NCBI GenBank assembly: GCA_002455335.1
Contig: DKKP01000340.1
Span: forward strand, 1-7,199
DNA length: 7,199 nt
Direction: 5' to 3'
DNA from: Anaerolineales bacterium UBA6663
GTDB lineage: Bacteria; Chloroflexota; Anaerolineae; Anaerolineales; UBA6663
Numbering within the stretch: position 1 is the first letter of the stretch; each line of letters starts with the position of its first letter. The translations under genes and the position numbers were made by a program. The notes beneath the pieces were generated by a model. That model was given only the letters and a program-made list of their open reading frames with translations, searched no databases and had not been told where the DNA came from. Shown here piece after piece: positions 5,239 to 7,199 of the stretch.

Positions 5239-6117
5239 ATGAAGATCCACCTGATTGACGGCACATACGAATTGTTTCGCCACCACTTCGGCGCCCCACC
5301 CCGGCATGCGCCGGATGGGCGCGAGGTCGGCGCCACGCTCGGGGTGTTGCGGAGCCTGTTGATGCTTGTCTCGACTCCAGGCGTCACCCATGTGGCCTGC
5401 GCCTTCGACCATGTCATCGAGTCGTTTCGCAACCAGCTCTACGCCGGCTACAAGACCGGCGCCGGCGTCGATCCGGTGCTTCTCGCTCAGTTCAGCCTGG
5501 TTGAGGACGCCGTGTCGGCTCTGGGCATCGTCATCTGGCCGATGGTCGAGTTCGAGGCCGACGACGCGCTGGCCAGCGCTGTCAAGCGATTTGGCGGGCG
5601 CGAGAGTGTCGAACAAATCGTGCTGTGCTCGCCCGACAAGGACCTGGCGCAACTTGTGTCGGGCAAGCGCGTGGTGGCCTGGGATCGTCGCCGCGAGACC
5701 GTGCTCGACGAGGCCGGGGTCAAGGCGAAGTTCGGCGTGCGCCCGACTTCGATCCCCGATTGGCTGGCGCTGGTCGGCGATACAGCCGACGGTTTTCCGG
5801 GGCTTCCCGGTTGGGGCGAGAAGTCGGCGGCGGCCGTCCTCGCGCGTCATCCGCATCTTGAGGACATCCCGCCCGACGTGGCTCGCTGGCGAATCAAGGA
5901 ACTGTCGGCCGGCCGAGCGGCGCGTCTTGCCCAAACGCTGAGCGAGCGGCGCGACGATGCTTACCTCTTTCGCAAACTGGCGACGCTCCGGTCCGATGTC
6001 CCGATCCATGAGCGCCTCAGCGACCTGAAGTGGCGCGGCGCCCATCCGCGCCTGCGCGAGCTGTGTCGCGAATTAGGTGATGACAAGTTGCCTGATCGGG
6101 TCAGGGTCTGGCGCTAG
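5239..6117 (+). CDS. Standalone 5'-3' exonuclease / flap endonuclease-like protein (Pol I N-terminal domain family)
   Basis: This 292-residue, metal-dependent 5'-nuclease resembles the N-terminal domain of DNA polymerase I but has no polymerase attached. It probably acts on 5' flaps, RNA primers or nicks in repair or lagging-strand processing. The PIN-like core shows LIDGTYELF (Asp7), ACAFDHVIESFRNQLYAGYK (Asp57, Lys72), EFEADDALA (Glu106, Asp108, Asp109), CSPDKDLAQLV (Asp133, Asp135) and LVGDTADGFPG (Asp181, Asp184). The last runs into the helix-3-turn-helix GLPGWGEKSAA (187-198). RKLATLRSDVPI (245-256) matches the segment after this domain in Pol I. The acidic metal ligands are all present, but the usual GD-x-SDNIPG reads GDTADGFPG and the arch YKxxR motif reads YKTGAG. 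The ATG at 5239 has GGAG six bases upstream. The frame is open back to 5020, but that extension covers the divergent promoter region and is unlike the family. The function is inferred from the domain only. Confidence 0.92.
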   Translation: MKIHLIDGTYELFRHHFGAPPRHAPDGREVGATLGVLRSLLMLVSTPGVTHVACAFDHVIESFRNQLYAGYKTGAGVDPVLLAQFSLVEDAVSALGIVIWPMVEFEADDALASAVKRFGGRESVEQIVLCSPDKDLAQLVSGKRVVAWDRRRETVLDEAGVKAKFGVRPTSIPDWLALVGDTADGFPGLPGWGEKSAAAVLARHPHLEDIPPDVARWRIKELSAGRAARLAQTLSERRDDAYLFRKLATLRSDVPIHERLSDLKWRGAHPRLRELCRELGDDKLPDRVRVWR

Positions 6118-6169
6118 GGCTCGATGACTCTGGTTGCTCCACGCGGGTGGTATCGCCGTGGTCATCCAG

Positions 6170-6175
6170 TAGAAT
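6170..6175 (+). promoter_or_regulatory. Possible -10 box of the glycosyltransferase gene, nearly leaderless
   Basis: TAGAAT (5 of 6 to the -10 consensus) ends ten bases before the ATG at 6186, so transcription would start about 6182 and leave only about four leader bases. No Shine-Dalgarno sequence is seen before 6186, and no clear -35 box lies upstream. The spacing is like that of the regulator promoter at 2198-2203. The box also covers the alternative ATG at 6174, which argues for the 6186 start. Confidence 0.4.
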
Positions 6176-6185
6176 GCATCCACTT

Positions 6186-7199
6186 ATGGCCAAACTCAGC
6201 CTCTCCATGATCGTCAAGAATGAAGCTCGCGACCTCGCGCGTTGTCTTGAGAGTGTGAAGCCTGTGGTGAGCGAGATCGTCGTCGTCGACACAGGTTCGA
6301 CGGATGAGACGCCCCAGATCGCTGCAGGTTTGGGTGCACGCGTGATTTCGACGCCGTGGACAAACGACTTCTCAGCAGCGCGTAACATCGGGCTCGACGC
6401 GGCCACCGGCGACTGGCTCTTGTTGCTGGATGCCGACGAAGAGCTGCCGGCTGAGACTGCGGCTCAGATCCCGGATCTCCTCGCCCGGGCTGAGGCTTCT
6501 GACCCACAGATCGACGGGTATCTGGTGATCTGTCGTAGCCCGATGCCGCCCGGCGAGCCTGTGGCGTTCACCGATCACCCGACCCTCAGGCTGCTGCGAA
6601 ATCGCCCCAATTACAGGTTCCGCCAGCCGATCCATGAACAGCTTCTACCCTCGTTGTACGAGAGCGGCGCGCGTGTCGAGGCAACGTCACTAAAAATCAT
6701 GCACTACGGATACGCGCGGACGACTGTCCAGGGCGGGCGTCCGCGCGCCGAGCGCGACCGCGAGGTGCTCGAGGTCGCGCTTCGGCGTGATCCCGACAAC
6801 ATCGACCTGCTCTTTCAGCTCGGCGCGCTGGCACAACGCGAAGGCCGAGACGCTGAGGCGCGCGACGTTTTGCGGCGTGTGGTTGCTGCAGACGAACACC
6901 TTGGGCCTGTTGAGCGTGCGCTGGCGCATTTCTTTCTATCGAATCTCGAGATGCAGGCCGGCGATGCGGCGCAGGCGCTCCAGCATGCTGAAGCCAGCAT
7001 CCGCGCCTCGACACACTCATCCGCGACCATGGCGCGTCTGCAGGCTGCGGCGGCGCATCTGCGACTTGGGCAACTGGCGATCCAGTCGGCTTCTCAGGCG
7101 CTCAAGAGTGCGGCAACAGACGCGCGGCGCGATGATGCGGCGGCCCAGCTCGAGGCCGGGCGTCGGCACTTTTCAGCGGCCCACGAGGCGTTTGGCGCG
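6186..7199 (+). CDS. Family 2 glycosyltransferase with C-terminal TPR-like repeats (3' end beyond window)
   Basis: The frame is open for 338 codons from the ATG at 6186 to the window edge without a stop, so the protein is truncated by the window only. The GT-A domain is clear: LSLSMIVKNEARDLARCLES (4-23), EIVVVDTGSTDETPQIA (30-46), WTNDFSAARNIGLDAATGDW (58-77), and LLLLDADEEL (78-87) with the DxD metal motif Asp82-Asp84. After about residue 195 the sequence becomes helical and repeat-like. It includes RRDPDNIDLLFQLGALAQREGRDAEARDVLR (200-230), a good TPR unit, and weaker units near 244-275 and 279-310. This layout is typical of bacterial 'SunS-like' GT2-TPR proteins that transfer sugar from a nucleotide sugar to a peptide, lipid or cell-surface acceptor. 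No membrane segment is seen so far. An in-frame ATG at 6174 would add MHPL but coincides with the probable -10 box. The acceptor is unknown. Confidence 0.9.
   Translation, partial: MAKLSLSMIVKNEARDLARCLESVKPVVSEIVVVDTGSTDETPQIAAGLGARVISTPWTNDFSAARNIGLDAATGDWLLLLDADEELPAETAAQIPDLLARAEASDPQIDGYLVICRSPMPPGEPVAFTDHPTLRLLRNRPNYRFRQPIHEQLLPSLYESGARVEATSLKIMHYGYARTTVQGGRPRAERDREVLEVALRRDPDNIDLLFQLGALAQREGRDAEARDVLRRVVAADEHLGPVERALAHFFLSNLEMQAGDAAQALQHAEASIRASTHSSATMARLQAAAAHLRLGQLAIQSASQALKSAATDARRDDAAAQLEAGRRHFSAAHEAFGA

Noticed and set aside
5089..6045. 318-codon open frame on the minus strand opposite the 5'-nuclease
   Set aside because: It is an antisense shadow: the plus strand carries a full set of 5'-nuclease motifs and this frame shows none.
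6139..6161. Hairpin CCAC-GCGG-GTGG and overlapping CCACG...CGTGG after the nuclease gene
   Set aside because: The stems are short and no T run follows. It could be chance in GC-rich DNA, so it is not called a terminator.

Overview
The window is a GC-rich, tightly packed bacterial chromosome segment. It holds six complete genes and one gene cut by the right edge. There are no tRNA or rRNA genes, insertion sequences, CRISPR arrays or phage genes, and no stretch over 300 bases without a gene. The lineage cannot be fixed from sequence alone. A bacterium of the Chloroflexota or a similar high-GC, free-living heterotroph would fit. The reasons are GC-rich third codon positions, -10 boxes placed directly before start codons (leaderless transcription), and the mix of an M20 dipeptidase, an AcoAB-type E1 and a glycosyltransferase-TPR protein. 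This is a weak inference.

Left block (41-2803), two divergent units. On the minus strand, the alpha and beta subunits of a thiamine-diphosphate-dependent 2-oxoacid (or acetoin) dehydrogenase E1 overlap by four bases (ATGA) and form an operon. No E2 or E3 gene is visible. If linked, they lie left of base 41. On the plus strand is an XRE-cupin regulator, followed after 17 bases by an M20 dipeptidase-like metallohydrolase. The 187-bp gap between the two units is the most informative non-coding DNA here. It holds two face-to-face promoters with extended -10 boxes and, between them, two perfect 6-5-6 inverted repeats centred 20 bp apart. This looks like an operator from which the regulator controls itself, the M20 gene and the E1 operon. 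The regulator appears to start on a leaderless GTG.

Middle (4268-5065). A nitrilase-superfamily amidohydrolase with an intact Glu-Lys-Cys triad runs on the minus strand, converging on the M20 gene with a 10-base gap.

Right block (5066-7199). A 173-bp divergent gap containing three inverted repeats leads into a standalone 5'-nuclease related to the N-terminal domain of DNA polymerase I. After a short gap comes a family 2 glycosyltransferase with C-terminal TPR-like helices. It is still open at the window end and appears to have an almost leaderless start.

No defence system or mobile element is present. The points worth following up are the operator architecture, the leaderless starts, and an E1 alpha subunit that lacks the usual cofactor-loop histidine.
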